NCBI RefSeq assembly: GCF_003732665.1
Contig: NZ_MOBP01000001.1
Coordinates: 105,466 to 169,465, forward strand
DNA: 64,000 nucleotides
Origin: Pseudomonas frederiksbergensis
GTDB lineage: Bacteria; Pseudomonadota; Gammaproteobacteria; Pseudomonadales; Pseudomonadaceae
Reading direction: 5' to 3'
A program made the position numbers and the translations under genes. The notes under the pieces are model-generated. The model searched no databases. It was not told where the DNA came from and saw only the letters and a program-made list of their open reading frames with translations. Position 1 is the first letter of the stretch; each line of letters begins with the position of its first letter. This document shows, one piece after another, positions 17,017 to 27,546 of the stretch.

Positions 17017-18282
17017 ATGAAGCGTCGCAGCTTGATCAAGGCTTTCACACTCACGGCAAGCATTGCCGCGATGGGCATGACCTGGACGGTCCAGGCCGCC
17101 GAGACCATCAAGGTCGGCATCCTGCACTCCCTGTCCGGGACCATGGCGATCTCCGAAACGTCCCTCAAAGACATGGCGTTGATGACCATCGACGAGATCA
17201 ATGCCAAGGGCGGTGTGAACGGCAAGATGCTGGAACCGGTGGTGGTCGACCCGGCGTCGAACTGGCCGTTGTTCGCCGAAAAGGGCCGGCAGTTGCTGAC
17301 CCAGGACAAAGTGGCCGTGGTGTTCGGTTGCTGGACCTCGGTGTCACGTAAATCGGTACTGCCGGTGTTCGAAGAACTCAACGGCCTGTTGTTCTACCCG
17401 GTGCAGTACGAAGGCGAAGAGATGTCGCCGAACGTGTTCTACACCGGCGCCGCGCCGAACCAACAAGCGATCCCGGCGGTGGAATACCTGATGAGCGAAG
17501 AAGGTGGCAGCGCCAAGCGCTACTTCCTGCTCGGCACCGACTACGTCTACCCGCGCACCACCAACAAAATCCTGCGTTCGTTCCTGCACTCCAAAGGCGT
17601 GGCAGACAAGGACATCGAAGAGGTCTACACCCCGTTCGGCCATGCGGATTACCAGACCATCGTGGCCAACATCAAAAAATTCTCGGCCGGTGGCAAGACA
17701 GCGGTCATCTCCACGGTCAACGGCGACTCCAACGTGCCGTTCTATAAAGAACTGGCCAACCAGGGCTTGAAAGCCACCGACGTACCGGTGGTGGCGTTCT
17801 CGGTGGGCGAAGAAGAACTGCGCGGCATCGACACCAAACCGCTGGTGGGCAACCTCGCGGCGTGGAACTACTTCGAGTCCGTCGAAAACCCGCAGAACAA
17901 AAAATTCGTCGCTGACTGGAAAGCCTACGCCAAGAAACACAACCTGCCGGGCGCCGACAAAGCGGTGACCAACGACCCGATGGAAGCCACCTACGTCGGC
18001 ATCCACATGTGGGCGCAAGCGGCGGAGAAAGCCAAGTCCACCGACGTCGATAAAGTCCGCGAAGCCCTGGCCGGGCAGACTTTTGCCGCGCCGTCGGGTT
18101 ACACGCTGACCATGGACAAGACCAACCACCACCTGCACAAACCGGTGATGATCGGCGAGATCCAAGCGGATGGGCAGTTCAACGTGGTGTGGCAGACCGA
18201 AGGCCCGATCCGTGCCGAGCCGTGGAGCCCGTTTATCGCGGGTAACGACAAGAAGCCGGATTATGCGGTGAAGAGCAACTAA
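17017..18282 (+). CDS. urtA: Urea ABC transporter, periplasmic binding protein UrtA
   Basis: The 421-residue protein has the family length and a twin-positive signal region (MKRRSLIKAFTLTASIAAM). The mature part starts AETIKVGILHSLSGTMAISE, followed by FGCWTSVSRKSVLPV and GLLFYPVQYEGEE, which are diagnostic for UrtA rather than for branched-chain amino acid binders. It captures urea at high affinity for UrtBCDE. GGAG lies 10 bases before the start. A sigma-54 promoter upstream indicates induction under nitrogen limitation. The gene heads the urt-ure cluster. Confidence 0.97.
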   Translation: MKRRSLIKAFTLTASIAAMGMTWTVQAAETIKVGILHSLSGTMAISETSLKDMALMTIDEINAKGGVNGKMLEPVVVDPASNWPLFAEKGRQLLTQDKVAVVFGCWTSVSRKSVLPVFEELNGLLFYPVQYEGEEMSPNVFYTGAAPNQQAIPAVEYLMSEEGGSAKRYFLLGTDYVYPRTTNKILRSFLHSKGVADKDIEEVYTPFGHADYQTIVANIKKFSAGGKTAVISTVNGDSNVPFYKELANQGLKATDVPVVAFSVGEEELRGIDTKPLVGNLAAWNYFESVENPQNKKFVADWKAYAKKHNLPGADKAVTNDPMEATYVGIHMWAQAAEKAKSTDVDKVREALAGQTFAAPSGYTLTMDKTNHHLHKPVMIGEIQADGQFNVVWQTEGPIRAEPWSPFIAGNDKKPDYAVKSN

Positions 18283-18333
18283 GCCACTGGATGTCAGAGC
18301 TCGGGCACGGAGCCCGGACCTGACACAACTCCC

Positions 18334-18422
18334 TGTGGGAGCGGGCTTGCTCGCGAAGACGGCGGCACATCCAACCTCAATGTGACTGTCCCACCGCATT
18401 CGCGAGCAAGCCCGCTCCCACA
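18334..18422. repeat. REP doublet, R-F arrangement, inside the urt operon
   Basis: Two outward REP copies with a 41-bp spacer fill most of the urtA-urtB gap. A stable hairpin here could protect the urtA part of the message, giving more binding protein than permease. Confidence 0.9.
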
Positions 18423-18445
18423 ATGTCCGCGCAAGGCGACTCTCT

Positions 18446-19948
18446 ATGCCCACCGCCCTCTACCGCCTCATCCTCGCCCTCGCGCTGCTGTTGCCGATGG
18501 CCACCCACGCCAGCGACGCCGAAGACTTCGTCGCCGCCAATCCGGTGCAGCAAGCCAAGCTTCTGGAAACCTGGGCCGCGCAGCCCGATCCGGCCCGTGT
18601 CGAACTGATCAACGCCCTGCAACAAGGCGAGTTGACCATCGACGGCCAACCGAAAACCCTGCGCCTGAATAACCGCCTGCGGGGTCTGATCGACACCGCG
18701 TTGGCCAGCCACCAATTGCTCGCCGCCGACCCGAAAACCCGTTTGAGCGCCGCGCAGCAATTGCAGAAAAGCGCCAAACCGGCGCAGCTGAAATTCCTCG
18801 ACCAGCAACTGGCTGGCGAAAAAGATGAAAGCGTCCATGCCGCCCTGAGCCTGGCCCTGGCCAACCTGCAACTGGTGGACACCGACCCCGCCGTGCGCCT
18901 CGCCGCCGTGCGTTTGCTCGGCGAAACCGGCGACCCGCTGGCCCGCACACGCCTCGAAGGTTTGCTTGAACCCGGCGTCGAAGCCGATGCCGGCGTACGC
19001 ACTGCCGCCGAAACCAGCCTGGCTCAAGTCAAACGCAAATTGTTGATCGGCGAATTGCTTGGCCAGGCGTTCAGCGGCATGTCCCTGGGCTCGATCCTGC
19101 TGCTCGCCGCCCTCGGCCTGGCGATCACCTTCGGCCTGCTCGGCGTGATCAACATGGCCCACGGCGAGATGCTGATGCTCGGCGCCTACTCGACCTACGT
19201 CGTGCAACTGATGTTCCAGCGCTTCGCTCCGCAAGCCATCGAGTTCTACCCGCTGATCGCCCTGCCAGTGGCGTTTTTCGTCACCGCCGCCATCGGCATG
19301 GCGCTGGAGCGTACGGTGATTCGTCACCTTTATGGCCGTCCATTGGAAACCTTGCTCGCCACTTGGGGCATCAGCCTGATGCTGATTCAGTTGGTGCGTT
19401 TGCTGTTCGGCGCGCAGAACGTCGAAGTCGCCAACCCGGCGTGGCTCTCGGGCGGGATTCAGGTGTTGCCGAATCTGGTGCTGCCGTACAACCGCATCGT
19501 GATCATCGCCTTCGCGCTGTTTGTGGTGGTCCTCACTTGGCTGCTGCTGAACAAGACGCGCCTGGGCCTGAACGTGCGTGCCGTCACCCAGAACCGCAAC
19601 ATGGCCGCTTGCTGCGGCGTGCCGACCGGGCGGGTGGACATGCTCGCCTTCGGCCTCGGCTCGGGCATCGCCGGCCTTGGTGGCGTGGCGTTGAGCCAGA
19701 TCGGCAACGTCGGCCCGGACCTCGGCCAGAGCTACATCATCGACTCGTTTCTGGTGGTGGTGCTCGGCGGTGTCGGCCAGTTGGCCGGTAGCGTGCTGGC
19801 GGCGTTTGGCCTCGGCATCGCGAACAAGATTCTCGAACCGCAAATCGGTGCCGTACTTGGCAAGATCCTGATCCTCGCGCTGATCATTCTGTTTATCCAG
19901 AAACGTCCGCAAGGCCTCTTCGCATTGAAAGGACGGGTGATCGACTGA
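18446..19948 (+). CDS. urtB: Urea ABC transporter permease UrtB
   Basis: The 500-residue protein has the long N-terminal extension typical of UrtB. A signal peptide (LILALALLLPMATHAS) is followed by a soluble helical-repeat region up to about residue 200. Then comes a LivH-like permease domain beginning GMSLGSILLLAALGLAITFG (split), with INMAHGEMLMLGAY near 235. RPQGLFALKGRVID closes the protein. It forms the membrane channel with UrtC. The stop codon shares one base with the urtC start. Confidence 0.96.
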   Translation: MPTALYRLILALALLLPMATHASDAEDFVAANPVQQAKLLETWAAQPDPARVELINALQQGELTIDGQPKTLRLNNRLRGLIDTALASHQLLAADPKTRLSAAQQLQKSAKPAQLKFLDQQLAGEKDESVHAALSLALANLQLVDTDPAVRLAAVRLLGETGDPLARTRLEGLLEPGVEADAGVRTAAETSLAQVKRKLLIGELLGQAFSGMSLGSILLLAALGLAITFGLLGVINMAHGEMLMLGAYSTYVVQLMFQRFAPQAIEFYPLIALPVAFFVTAAIGMALERTVIRHLYGRPLETLLATWGISLMLIQLVRLLFGAQNVEVANPAWLSGGIQVLPNLVLPYNRIVIIAFALFVVVLTWLLLNKTRLGLNVRAVTQNRNMAACCGVPTGRVDMLAFGLGSGIAGLGGVALSQIGNVGPDLGQSYIIDSFLVVVLGGVGQLAGSVLAAFGLGIANKILEPQIGAVLGKILILALIILFIQKRPQGLFALKGRVID

Positions 19949-21027
19949 TGAACCAGCCCCTGCTCGTTACCGCTACACAAAAGGCCGGACCGAGAGTCAC
20001 GATCGCCGTGGGTGCGGTGATTCTTGTTCTGCTGTTGGCGTTGCCATTGATGTCGCTACTGTCGCCCGTCAGCGTGTTCCACGTCTCGGCTTACACATTG
20101 ACCTTGGTGGGCAAAATCCTCTGTTACGCCATCGTCGCCCTCGCCCTCGATCTGGTCTGGGGTTACGCCGGTTTGCTGTCCCTCGGGCACGGTTTGTTCT
20201 TCGCCCTCGGCGGCTACGCCATGGGCATGTACCTGATGCGCCAGGCCTCGGGCGATGCCTTGCCGGCATTCATGACGTTTCTGTCGTGGACCGAGTTGCC
20301 GTGGTACTGGACTGGCACCAGCAGCTTTCTCTGGGCCATGTGTCTGGTGGTGTTGGCACCGGGATTGTTGGCGTTGGTGTTCGGCTTTTTCGCCTTCCGC
20401 TCGCGGATCAAAGGCGTGTATTTCTCGATCATGACCCAGGCCCTGACCTTCGCCGGCATGCTGCTGTTTTTCCGCAACGAAACCGGGTTTGGCGGTAACA
20501 ACGGCTTCACCAATTTCCGCACGATTCTCGGGTTTGGCATTACCGAACCGGGGACGCGCGCGGTGTTGTTTTTCGCCACGGTGGTGTTGCTGGTGGCGAG
20601 CCTGTTTATCGGCTGGCGCCTGGCGCAGAGCAAGTTTGGCCGGGTGTTGACCGCATTGCGCGATGCGGAAAACCGCCTGATGTTTTGCGGCTACGACCCC
20701 CGTGGTTTCAAGCTGTTCGTGTGGGTGTTGAGCGCGGTGTTGTGCGGCTTGGCCGGTGCGCTGTATGTGCCGCAGGTCGGGATCATCAACCCGAGTGAAA
20801 TGTCGCCGACCAACTCGATTGAAGCGGCGGTTTGGGTAGCGCTGGGCGGTCGCGGCACGCTGATCGGGCCGTTGCTCGGCGCTGGTGTGGTCAACGGCAT
20901 GAAGAGCTGGTTCACCGTGGCGTTCCCGGAATACTGGCTGTTCTTCCTCGGGGCCCTGTTCATCATCGTGACCTTGTATCTGCCCAAGGGCGTGATCGGT
21001 CTGCTGAAGAAAAGGGGCGAACAATGA
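19948..21027 (+). CDS. urtC: Urea ABC transporter permease UrtC
   Basis: The 359-residue LivM-type permease has about ten membrane helices. Recognisable stretches are DLVWGYAGLLSLGHGLFFAL (split over helix 3), FGGNNGFTNF near residue 180, and the coupling region RDAENRLMFCGYDPRGFKL near 235. It pairs with UrtB. The gene starts on the last base of urtB and ends with a 4-base overlap with urtD, so the three are co-translated. Confidence 0.96.
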   Translation: MNQPLLVTATQKAGPRVTIAVGAVILVLLLALPLMSLLSPVSVFHVSAYTLTLVGKILCYAIVALALDLVWGYAGLLSLGHGLFFALGGYAMGMYLMRQASGDALPAFMTFLSWTELPWYWTGTSSFLWAMCLVVLAPGLLALVFGFFAFRSRIKGVYFSIMTQALTFAGMLLFFRNETGFGGNNGFTNFRTILGFGITEPGTRAVLFFATVVLLVASLFIGWRLAQSKFGRVLTALRDAENRLMFCGYDPRGFKLFVWVLSAVLCGLAGALYVPQVGIINPSEMSPTNSIEAAVWVALGGRGTLIGPLLGAGVVNGMKSWFTVAFPEYWLFFLGALFIIVTLYLPKGVIGLLKKRGEQ

Positions 21028-21893
21028 GAATCACACCAACGGCGGAATTCATGCTCGAACCTGTGTTTTTCCCGGTAGAGCCCAACAAGGACGCCGGCAC
21101 CAGCCGCGACAACATCGGCTTCGGCCAAAGTGTCGGTCCCGGTCTTGATACGCGCCACGGCACGATCCTGACCCTGGAAGACATCAGCGTCAGCTTCGAT
21201 GGCTTCAAGGCGCTGAACGCTCTGAACCTGTACATCGGCGTCGGCGAACTGCGCTGCATCATCGGCCCCAACGGCGCGGGCAAGACCACGTTGATGGACG
21301 TGATCACCGGCAAGACCCGCCCTAGTCACGGCAAGGCCTGGTTCGGTGAAACCCTGGACCTGACGCAGATGAGCGAAGTGCAAATCGCCCAGGCCGGCAT
21401 CGGTCGCAAGTTCCAGAAGCCGACGGTGTTCGAAGCCTTGAGCGTGTTCGAAAACCTGGAGCTGGCACAGAAAACCGACAAATCGGTGTGGGCCAGCCTG
21501 CGGGCGCGTCTGACCGGCGAGCAAAAAGATCGCATCACCGAAGTCCTGGAAACCATCCGCCTGACCACCTCGGTCAATCGACCGGCGGGGTTGTTGTCCC
21601 ACGGTCAGAAGCAGTTTCTGGAAATCGGCATGTTGCTGATGCAAGACCCGCAATTGCTGCTGCTCGATGAGCCGGTGGCGGGCATGACCGACGCCGAAAC
21701 CGAATTCACCGCCGAGCTGTTCAAAAGCCTGGCCGGCAAGCATTCGCTGATGGTGGTGGAACACGACATGGGCTTCGTCGGCTCGATTGCCGACCACGTC
21801 ACGGTGTTGCATCAGGGCAGCGTGCTGGCCGAAGGGTCGCTGGAACAGGTGCAGGACAATGAGCGCGTGATCGAGGTTTACCTCGGCCGCTAG
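21024..21893 (+). CDS. urtD: Urea ABC transporter ATPase UrtD
   Basis: The 289-residue LivG-type ATPase starts at 21024 within the urtC stop (AATGA). Walker A is GPNGAGKTT near residue 84, the signature region is LLSHGQKQFLEIGM near 193, and Walker B is LLLLDEPVAGM near 211. An N-terminal extension of ~45 residues before the ATPase fold is usual in Pseudomonas UrtD. It powers urea uptake together with UrtE. Confidence 0.95.
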   Translation: MRITPTAEFMLEPVFFPVEPNKDAGTSRDNIGFGQSVGPGLDTRHGTILTLEDISVSFDGFKALNALNLYIGVGELRCIIGPNGAGKTTLMDVITGKTRPSHGKAWFGETLDLTQMSEVQIAQAGIGRKFQKPTVFEALSVFENLELAQKTDKSVWASLRARLTGEQKDRITEVLETIRLTTSVNRPAGLLSHGQKQFLEIGMLLMQDPQLLLLDEPVAGMTDAETEFTAELFKSLAGKHSLMVVEHDMGFVGSIADHVTVLHQGSVLAEGSLEQVQDNERVIEVYLGR

Positions 21894-21913
21894 ACCTGTA
21901 AACACCGACCCAA

Positions 21914-22003
21914 TGTGGGAGCGGGCTTGCTCGCGAAAGCGGTGTGTCAAACACCACAAATGTTGAATGTAAGTCCGCATTCGCGAGCAAGCCCGCTCCC
22001 ACA
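21914..22003. repeat. REP doublet, R-F arrangement, between urtD and urtE
   Basis: Two outward REP copies surround a 42-bp spacer that contains GTGTGTCA and TGTTGAATGT, shared with other R-F doublets here. It interrupts an otherwise contiguous operon. Confidence 0.9.
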
Positions 22004-22027
22004 GGGGGATTTGAGGAGATTCTGGAC

Positions 22028-22726
22028 ATGCTGCAAGTCGAAAAACTGCACCAGTACTACGGCGGTAGCCACATCCTGCGCGGTCTCTCGTTTGAGGTGA
22101 AGGTCGGCGAAGTCACGTGCCTGCTCGGGCGCAACGGCGTGGGCAAGACCACCCTGCTCAAATGCCTGATGGGCCTGTTGCCGTCCAAGGAAGGCGCGGT
22201 GAACTGGGAAGGCAAACCGATCACCACGTTCAAGCCGCATCAACGGGTGCACGCCGGGATCGCCTACGTGCCCCAGGGCCGGGAGATTTTCGGACGGCTG
22301 ACGGTTGAGGAAAACCTGCTGATGGGCCTGTCGCGCTTCCCCGGCAGCGAAGCCAAGGAAGTCCCGGCCTTCATCTACGAGCTGTTCCCGGTGCTGCTGC
22401 AAATGAAGCAACGCCGTGGCGGCGACTTGTCCGGTGGTCAGCAGCAACAATTGGCGATTGGCCGCGCACTGGCCAGCCGCCCGCGCCTGCTGATCCTCGA
22501 CGAGCCCACCGAAGGCATCCAGCCGTCGGTGATCAAGGAAATCGGCGCGGTGATCAAGAAGCTCGCGGCCCGGGGCGACATGGCGATTTTGCTGGTGGAA
22601 CAGTTTTACGATTTCGCCGCCGAACTGGCCGATCAATACCTGGTGATGTCCCGGGGTGAGATTGTGCAACAGGGTCGCGGTGAAAATATGGAAGCCGAAG
22701 GTGTGCGCGGACTGGTTACGATCTAA
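22028..22726 (+). CDS. urtE: Urea ABC transporter ATPase UrtE
   Basis: The 232-residue LivF-type ATPase starts at 22028, since the longer open frame runs through the REP. GAGGAG lies 9 bases upstream. Walker A is GRNGVGKTT near residue 36, the signature is LSGGQQQQLAIGRAL near 137, and Walker B is [14 protein letters not shown] near 157. It completes the five-part urea importer. ureD follows after 30 bases, so uptake and hydrolysis genes are transcribed together. Confidence 0.95.
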   Translation: MLQVEKLHQYYGGSHILRGLSFEVKVGEVTCLLGRNGVGKTTLLKCLMGLLPSKEGAVNWEGKPITTFKPHQRVHAGIAYVPQGREIFGRLTVEENLLMGLSRFPGSEAKEVPAFIYELFPVLLQMKQRRGGDLSGGQQQQLAIGRALASRPRLLILDEPTEGIQPSVIKEIGAVIKKLAARGDMAILLVEQFYDFAAELADQYLVMSRGEIVQQGRGENMEAEGVRGLVTI

Positions 22727-22756
22727 CCTGTAGCGTCCTAACGATAATTAGAAATC

Positions 22757-23596
22757 ATGAATTTACCTGTCCCCACTGTCCTGTTTACCCCGAGCTGGCA
22801 CGCCGAGCTAGAGCTGGGCTATGCCCGTTTCGGCGACAGCACACGCCCGGTCTTGCGCCGGCATCAAGGCCCGCTGCGGGTGCAAAAGCACCTGTACGCC
22901 GAAGGGCCAGAGGTCTGCCAGCACATCATCGTGCATCCGCCGGGCGGGATTGCTGGCGGTGATCGGCTGGACATCCGCGCCAGCGTCGGCACCGATGCCT
23001 GGGCACAAATCACCAGCCCTGGTGCCGCCAAGTGGTATCGCGCCACCGGTCCCGCTTATCAGCAGCTGGACTTGAACGTGGCGGCCGGTGCGACACTGGA
23101 ATGGTTGCCCCAGGAGACGATTATCTTCAGCGCCGCCCAGGCCGAACTCAGCACCTCGATCAACCTTGAAGGCGATGCCCGGTTGTTCTATTGGGACGTG
23201 GTGGCGCTGGGTCGACCGGCCAGCGGCGAGCGTTTCGATGTCGGGCATTTCCAGGCCAGGCTGGACATCCGCCGCGACGGCCAGTTGCTCTGGCACGAAC
23301 GTCAGCGCATTGTCGGGAACGATGGCTTGCTCGACTCACCGATTGGGCTGGATGGGCAACCGGTGTTTGCGACGTTGCTGGTGACCGGGGAGATTGATAG
23401 CGATTTGCTGGAACGTTGCCGCTCGCTGCCCCATGACGTGCGCGGGGATCTGACTCAATTGCCGGGGCTTTTGGTGGCGCGGTGTTTGGCCAGTGAGGCG
23501 TTGTTGGCACGGGGTTGGCTTATTGATTTGTGGCGATTGCTGCGGCCGGCGCTGCTTGGCCGAGAAGCCGTCCCACCACGAATATGGAGCACCTGA
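22757..23596 (+). CDS. ureD: Urease accessory protein UreD
   Basis: The 279-residue protein is a urease maturation factor that scaffolds UreF and UreG on the UreABC apoenzyme. Family motifs are [20 protein letters not shown] (split), [16 protein letters not shown] near residue 55 and [17 protein letters not shown] near 95. The C-terminal half has LARCLA-like [14 protein letters not shown]. No good ribosome binding site precedes the ATG. It sits between urtE and ureA, while its partners ureF and ureG are encoded 20 kb to the right. Confidence 0.95.
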   Translation: MNLPVPTVLFTPSWHAELELGYARFGDSTRPVLRRHQGPLRVQKHLYAEGPEVCQHIIVHPPGGIAGGDRLDIRASVGTDAWAQITSPGAAKWYRATGPAYQQLDLNVAAGATLEWLPQETIIFSAAQAELSTSINLEGDARLFYWDVVALGRPASGERFDVGHFQARLDIRRDGQLLWHERQRIVGNDGLLDSPIGLDGQPVFATLLVTGEIDSDLLERCRSLPHDVRGDLTQLPGLLVARCLASEALLARGWLIDLWRLLRPALLGREAVPPRIWST

Positions 23597-23609
23597 AACA
23601 CAATCCAAA

Positions 23610-23699
23610 TGTGGGAGCGGGCTTGCTCGCGAAAGCGGTGTGTCAGGCAACAAAAATGTTGAATGTAAGTCCGCTTTCGCGAGCAAGCCCGCTCCCACA
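23610..23699. repeat. REP doublet, R-F arrangement, between ureD and ureA
   Basis: Two outward REP copies share the spacer elements GTGTGTCAG and TGTTGAATGT with the doublet after urtD; the two loci are nearly identical over 90 bases. Confidence 0.9.
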
Positions 23700-23757
23700 G
23701 GGGTTGTGTGTTTACAGATCCGAATACCTTTTTTATCTGCCCAGATGGATTCCAACG

Positions 23758-24060
23758 ATGGACCTGACCCCACGCGAAAAAGACAAGCTGTTGATCTTCA
23801 CCGCCGGCCTCGTCGCCGAGCGGCGTTTGGCTCGCGGCGTGAAACTCAATTACCCGGAGGCCATGGCCTACATCTCCGCCGCGCTGCTCGAAGGCGCCCG
23901 TGACGGTCGCACCGTGGCCGAGCTGATGCACTTCGGCACTACCCTGCTGAGCCGCGAACAAGTGATGGAAGGCATCCCGGAAATGATCCCGGAGATCCAG
24001 GTCGAAGCGACGTTCCCCGACGGCACCAAACTGGTCACCGTCCACCAACCGATCGCTTGA
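23758..24060 (+). CDS. ureA: Urease gamma subunit UreA
   Basis: The 100-residue protein has exactly the family length and begins [17 protein letters not shown], the standard UreA start. [20 protein letters not shown] and [19 protein letters not shown] follow. It is the small structural subunit of the (UreABC)3 urease. The longer open frame reaching back through the REP doublet was discarded. A GNAT gene follows after 9 bases rather than ureB. Confidence 0.98.
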   Translation: MDLTPREKDKLLIFTAGLVAERRLARGVKLNYPEAMAYISAALLEGARDGRTVAELMHFGTTLLSREQVMEGIPEMIPEIQVEATFPDGTKLVTVHQPIA

Positions 24061-24069
24061 GGCCGCGCC

Positions 24070-24603
24070 ATGACTTATCTGATTCGCGATGCGCTGCACG
24101 CCGACCTGCCGGCGATCCGCGACATCTACAACGATGCGGTGCTCAACACCACCGCGATCTGGAACGAACAGGCCGTGGACCTGGGCAACCGCCAGGCCTG
24201 GTTCAGCGCCCGGCAAGCCCAGGCTTATCCGATCCTGGTGATCGTCGACGGTGACAACGCGGTACTGGGCTACGCTTCATTCGGTGACTGGCGGCCGTTC
24301 GACGGGTTTCGCCACACCGTCGAACACTCGGTCTACGTGCGCAGCGACCAGCGCGGCAACGGCCTCGGCCCGCAATTGATGACCGAGCTGATCGAACGCG
24401 CCAAAGGCTGCGACAAGCACGTGATGGTCGCCGCCATCGAAAGCGGCAATGCCGCCTCTATCCGTTTGCATGAACGCGCCGGTTTTATCATCACCGGGCA
24501 AATGCCCCAGGTGGGCACCAAGTTCGGCCGCTGGCTGGACCTGACCTTCATGCAACTGACCCTCAATCCTGGCGCGGAGCCGCCAATCGCCAACAAGGAG
24601 TGA
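24070..24603 (+). CDS. GNAT N-acetyltransferase, phosphinothricin/methionine-sulfoximine type
   Basis: The 177-residue protein has the GNAT fold. The acetyl-CoA loop is VRSDQRGNGLGPQLM near residue 96, preceded by YASFGDWRPFDGFRHTVEHS. NAASIRLHERAGF near residue 135 is a family signature. It resembles PA4866 of P. aeruginosa, which lies at the same place between ureA and ureB and acetylates L-methionine sulfoximine and related glutamate analogues (from memory). It likely detoxifies glutamine synthetase inhibitors, a fitting task in a nitrogen-scavenging operon. Confidence 0.88.
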   Translation: MTYLIRDALHADLPAIRDIYNDAVLNTTAIWNEQAVDLGNRQAWFSARQAQAYPILVIVDGDNAVLGYASFGDWRPFDGFRHTVEHSVYVRSDQRGNGLGPQLMTELIERAKGCDKHVMVAAIESGNAASIRLHERAGFIITGQMPQVGTKFGRWLDLTFMQLTLNPGAEPPIANKE

Positions 24604-25451
<848 letters not shown>

Positions 25452-25453
25452 CC

Positions 25454-25562
25454 GATCGTTCCCACGCTCTGCGTGGGAATGCATCCCGTGACGCTCCGCG
25501 TCACATAACGGCGGACGCAGAGCGTCCATGGCGGCATTCCCACGCAGAGCGTGGGAACGATC
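25454..25562. repeat. Long palindromic repeat GATCGTTCCCACGC..., copy 1
   Basis: A 109-bp element has mirror ends (GATCGTTCCCACGC and its complement), and each half contains its own small hairpin (CCCACGCTCTGCGTGGG). A second copy lies at 31718-31830. It separates ureB from ureC inside the operon. It is unrelated to the REP sequence. Confidence 0.9.
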
Positions 25563-25583
25563 ATTGAATCCCAAGGCAAGCAC

Positions 25584-27284
25584 ATGAAAATTTCTAAACA
25601 GGCCTACGCCGACATGTTCGGCCCCACCGTCGGCGACAAGGTGCGCCTGGCCGACACCGAGTTGTGGATCGAGGTGGAAAAAGATTTCACCACCTACGGC
25701 GAAGAAGTGAAATTCGGCGGCGGCAAAGTCATCCGCGACGGCCAGGGCCAGAGCCAGTTGCTCGCGGCCGAAGTGGTCGACACGGTGATCACCAACGCCC
25801 TGATCATCGATCACTGGGGCATCGTCAAGGCTGACGTCGGCCTCAAGGACGGGCGCATCGCTGGCATCGGCAAGGCCGGCAACCCGGACGTGCAGCCCGA
25901 CGTGACAATCGCCATCGGCGCCAGCACCGAAGTCATCGCCGGGGAAGGCATGATCCTCACCGCCGGCGGCATCGACACCCACATCCACTTCATCTGCCCG
26001 CAGCAGATCGAAGAAGCGCTGATGAGCGGCGTGACCACCATGATCGGCGGCGGCACCGGACCGGCCACCGGCACCAATGCCACGACTTGCACCTCCGGGC
26101 CGTGGCATCTGGCGCGCATGCTCCAGGCAGCGGATGCGTTCCCGATGAACATCGGCCTCACCGGCAAGGGCAACGCCAGCCTGCCGGAGCCGTTGATCGA
26201 ACAGGTCAAGGCCGGCGCCATCGGCCTCAAGTTGCACGAAGACTGGGGCACCACCCCGGCGAGTATCGACAACTGCCTGACCGTCGCCGATCAGTACGAC
26301 GTGCAGGTGGCGATCCACACTGACACCCTCAACGAATCCGGCTTCGTCGAAACCACCCTCGCCGCGTTCAAGGGCCGCACCATCCACACCTACCACACCG
26401 AAGGCGCGGGCGGCGGGCATGCGCCGGACATCATCAAGGCCTGCGGCTTCCCGAATGTGCTGCCGAGTTCGACCAACCCGACCCGGCCGTTCACCCGCAA
26501 CACCATCGACGAACACCTCGACATGCTGATGGTCTGCCATCACCTGGACCCGAGCATTGCCGAAGACGTGGCCTTCGCTGAAAGCCGCATCCGCCGCGAA
26601 ACGATTGCCGCCGAAGACATCCTCCACGACCTCGGCGCGTTCTCGATGATCAGTTCCGACAGCCAGGCCATGGGCCGGGTCGGCGAAGTCATCACCCGCA
26701 CCTGGCAGACCGCCGACAAAATGAAAAAGCAACGCGGCCCGCTGCCCCAGGACGGCGAAGGCAACGACAACTTCCGCGCCAAGCGCTACATCGCCAAATA
26801 CACCATCAACCCGGCGATCACCCACGGCATCAGCCATGAAGTGGGCTCGATTGAAGTGGGTAAATGGGCTGACCTGGTGCTGTGGCGCCCGGCATTCTTC
26901 GGCGTGAAACCGACATTGATCCTCAAGGGCGGCGCCATTGCGGCAAGCCTGATGGGCGACGCCAACGCCTCGATTCCGACGCCGCAACCGGTGCATTACC
27001 GCCCGATGTTCGCCAGCTACGGTGGCTCGCTGCATGCCACGAGCCTGACGTTTATCAGCCAGGCTGCGCAGGACGCCGGATTGCCCGAAGCCTTGGGCCT
27101 GAAGAAGAAAATCGCCGTGGTCAAAGGTTGTCGCGAAGTGCAGAAAACCGACCTGATCCACAACGACTACCTGCCGAACATCGACGTCGACCCGCAGACC
27201 TATCAGGTCAAGGCCGATGGGGTGTTGCTGTGGTGCGAACCCGCAGAAACCCTGCCCATGGCCCAGCGTTACTTCCTGTTCTGA
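25584..27284 (+). CDS. ureC: Urease alpha subunit UreC
   Basis: The 566-residue protein is the catalytic subunit. The start at 25584 ([20 protein letters not shown]) matches the family; an upstream ATG at 25551 lies in the palindromic repeat. Nickel ligands are visible as [12 protein letters not shown] near residue 133. The carbamylated lysine is in [12 protein letters not shown] near 216. The flap and catalytic histidine are in [20 protein letters not shown] near 317. No truncation is seen. Maturation needs UreD (same operon) and UreEFG (43-45 kb). Confidence 0.98.
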   Translation: MKISKQAYADMFGPTVGDKVRLADTELWIEVEKDFTTYGEEVKFGGGKVIRDGQGQSQLLAAEVVDTVITNALIIDHWGIVKADVGLKDGRIAGIGKAGNPDVQPDVTIAIGASTEVIAGEGMILTAGGIDTHIHFICPQQIEEALMSGVTTMIGGGTGPATGTNATTCTSGPWHLARMLQAADAFPMNIGLTGKGNASLPEPLIEQVKAGAIGLKLHEDWGTTPASIDNCLTVADQYDVQVAIHTDTLNESGFVETTLAAFKGRTIHTYHTEGAGGGHAPDIIKACGFPNVLPSSTNPTRPFTRNTIDEHLDMLMVCHHLDPSIAEDVAFAESRIRRETIAAEDILHDLGAFSMISSDSQAMGRVGEVITRTWQTADKMKKQRGPLPQDGEGNDNFRAKRYIAKYTINPAITHGISHEVGSIEVGKWADLVLWRPAFFGVKPTLILKGGAIAASLMGDANASIPTPQPVHYRPMFASYGGSLHATSLTFISQAAQDAGLPEALGLKKKIAVVKGCREVQKTDLIHNDYLPNIDVDPQTYQVKADGVLLWCEPAETLPMAQRYFLF

Positions 27285-27302
27285 CACCCCACAAAAAACC
27301 AT

Positions 27303-27391
27303 TGTGGGAGCGGGCTTGCTCGCGAAGGCGGCAGCACAGTCAACATCACTGTGCCCGACACACCGCTTTCGCGAGCAAGCCCGCTCCCACA
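27303..27391. repeat. REP doublet, R-F arrangement
   Basis: Two outward REP copies lie just after ureC and mark the end of the urt-ure transcript. The remaining bases up to 27546 hold no recognisable element. Confidence 0.9.
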
Positions 27392-27546
27392 GGGAGTGGG
27401 TGTACATGCCCGGGCACCCCACAATCCCAAAACCCGGCTATATATAAATACCACCGGGCGCCTCTCCATTTGTGCGGTGTTTCCCTGACCGGGAAGGCGC
27501 TAAGATGCGTGTCACTTTCCGCCGTCACTGCTCAGGATTCCGCTCC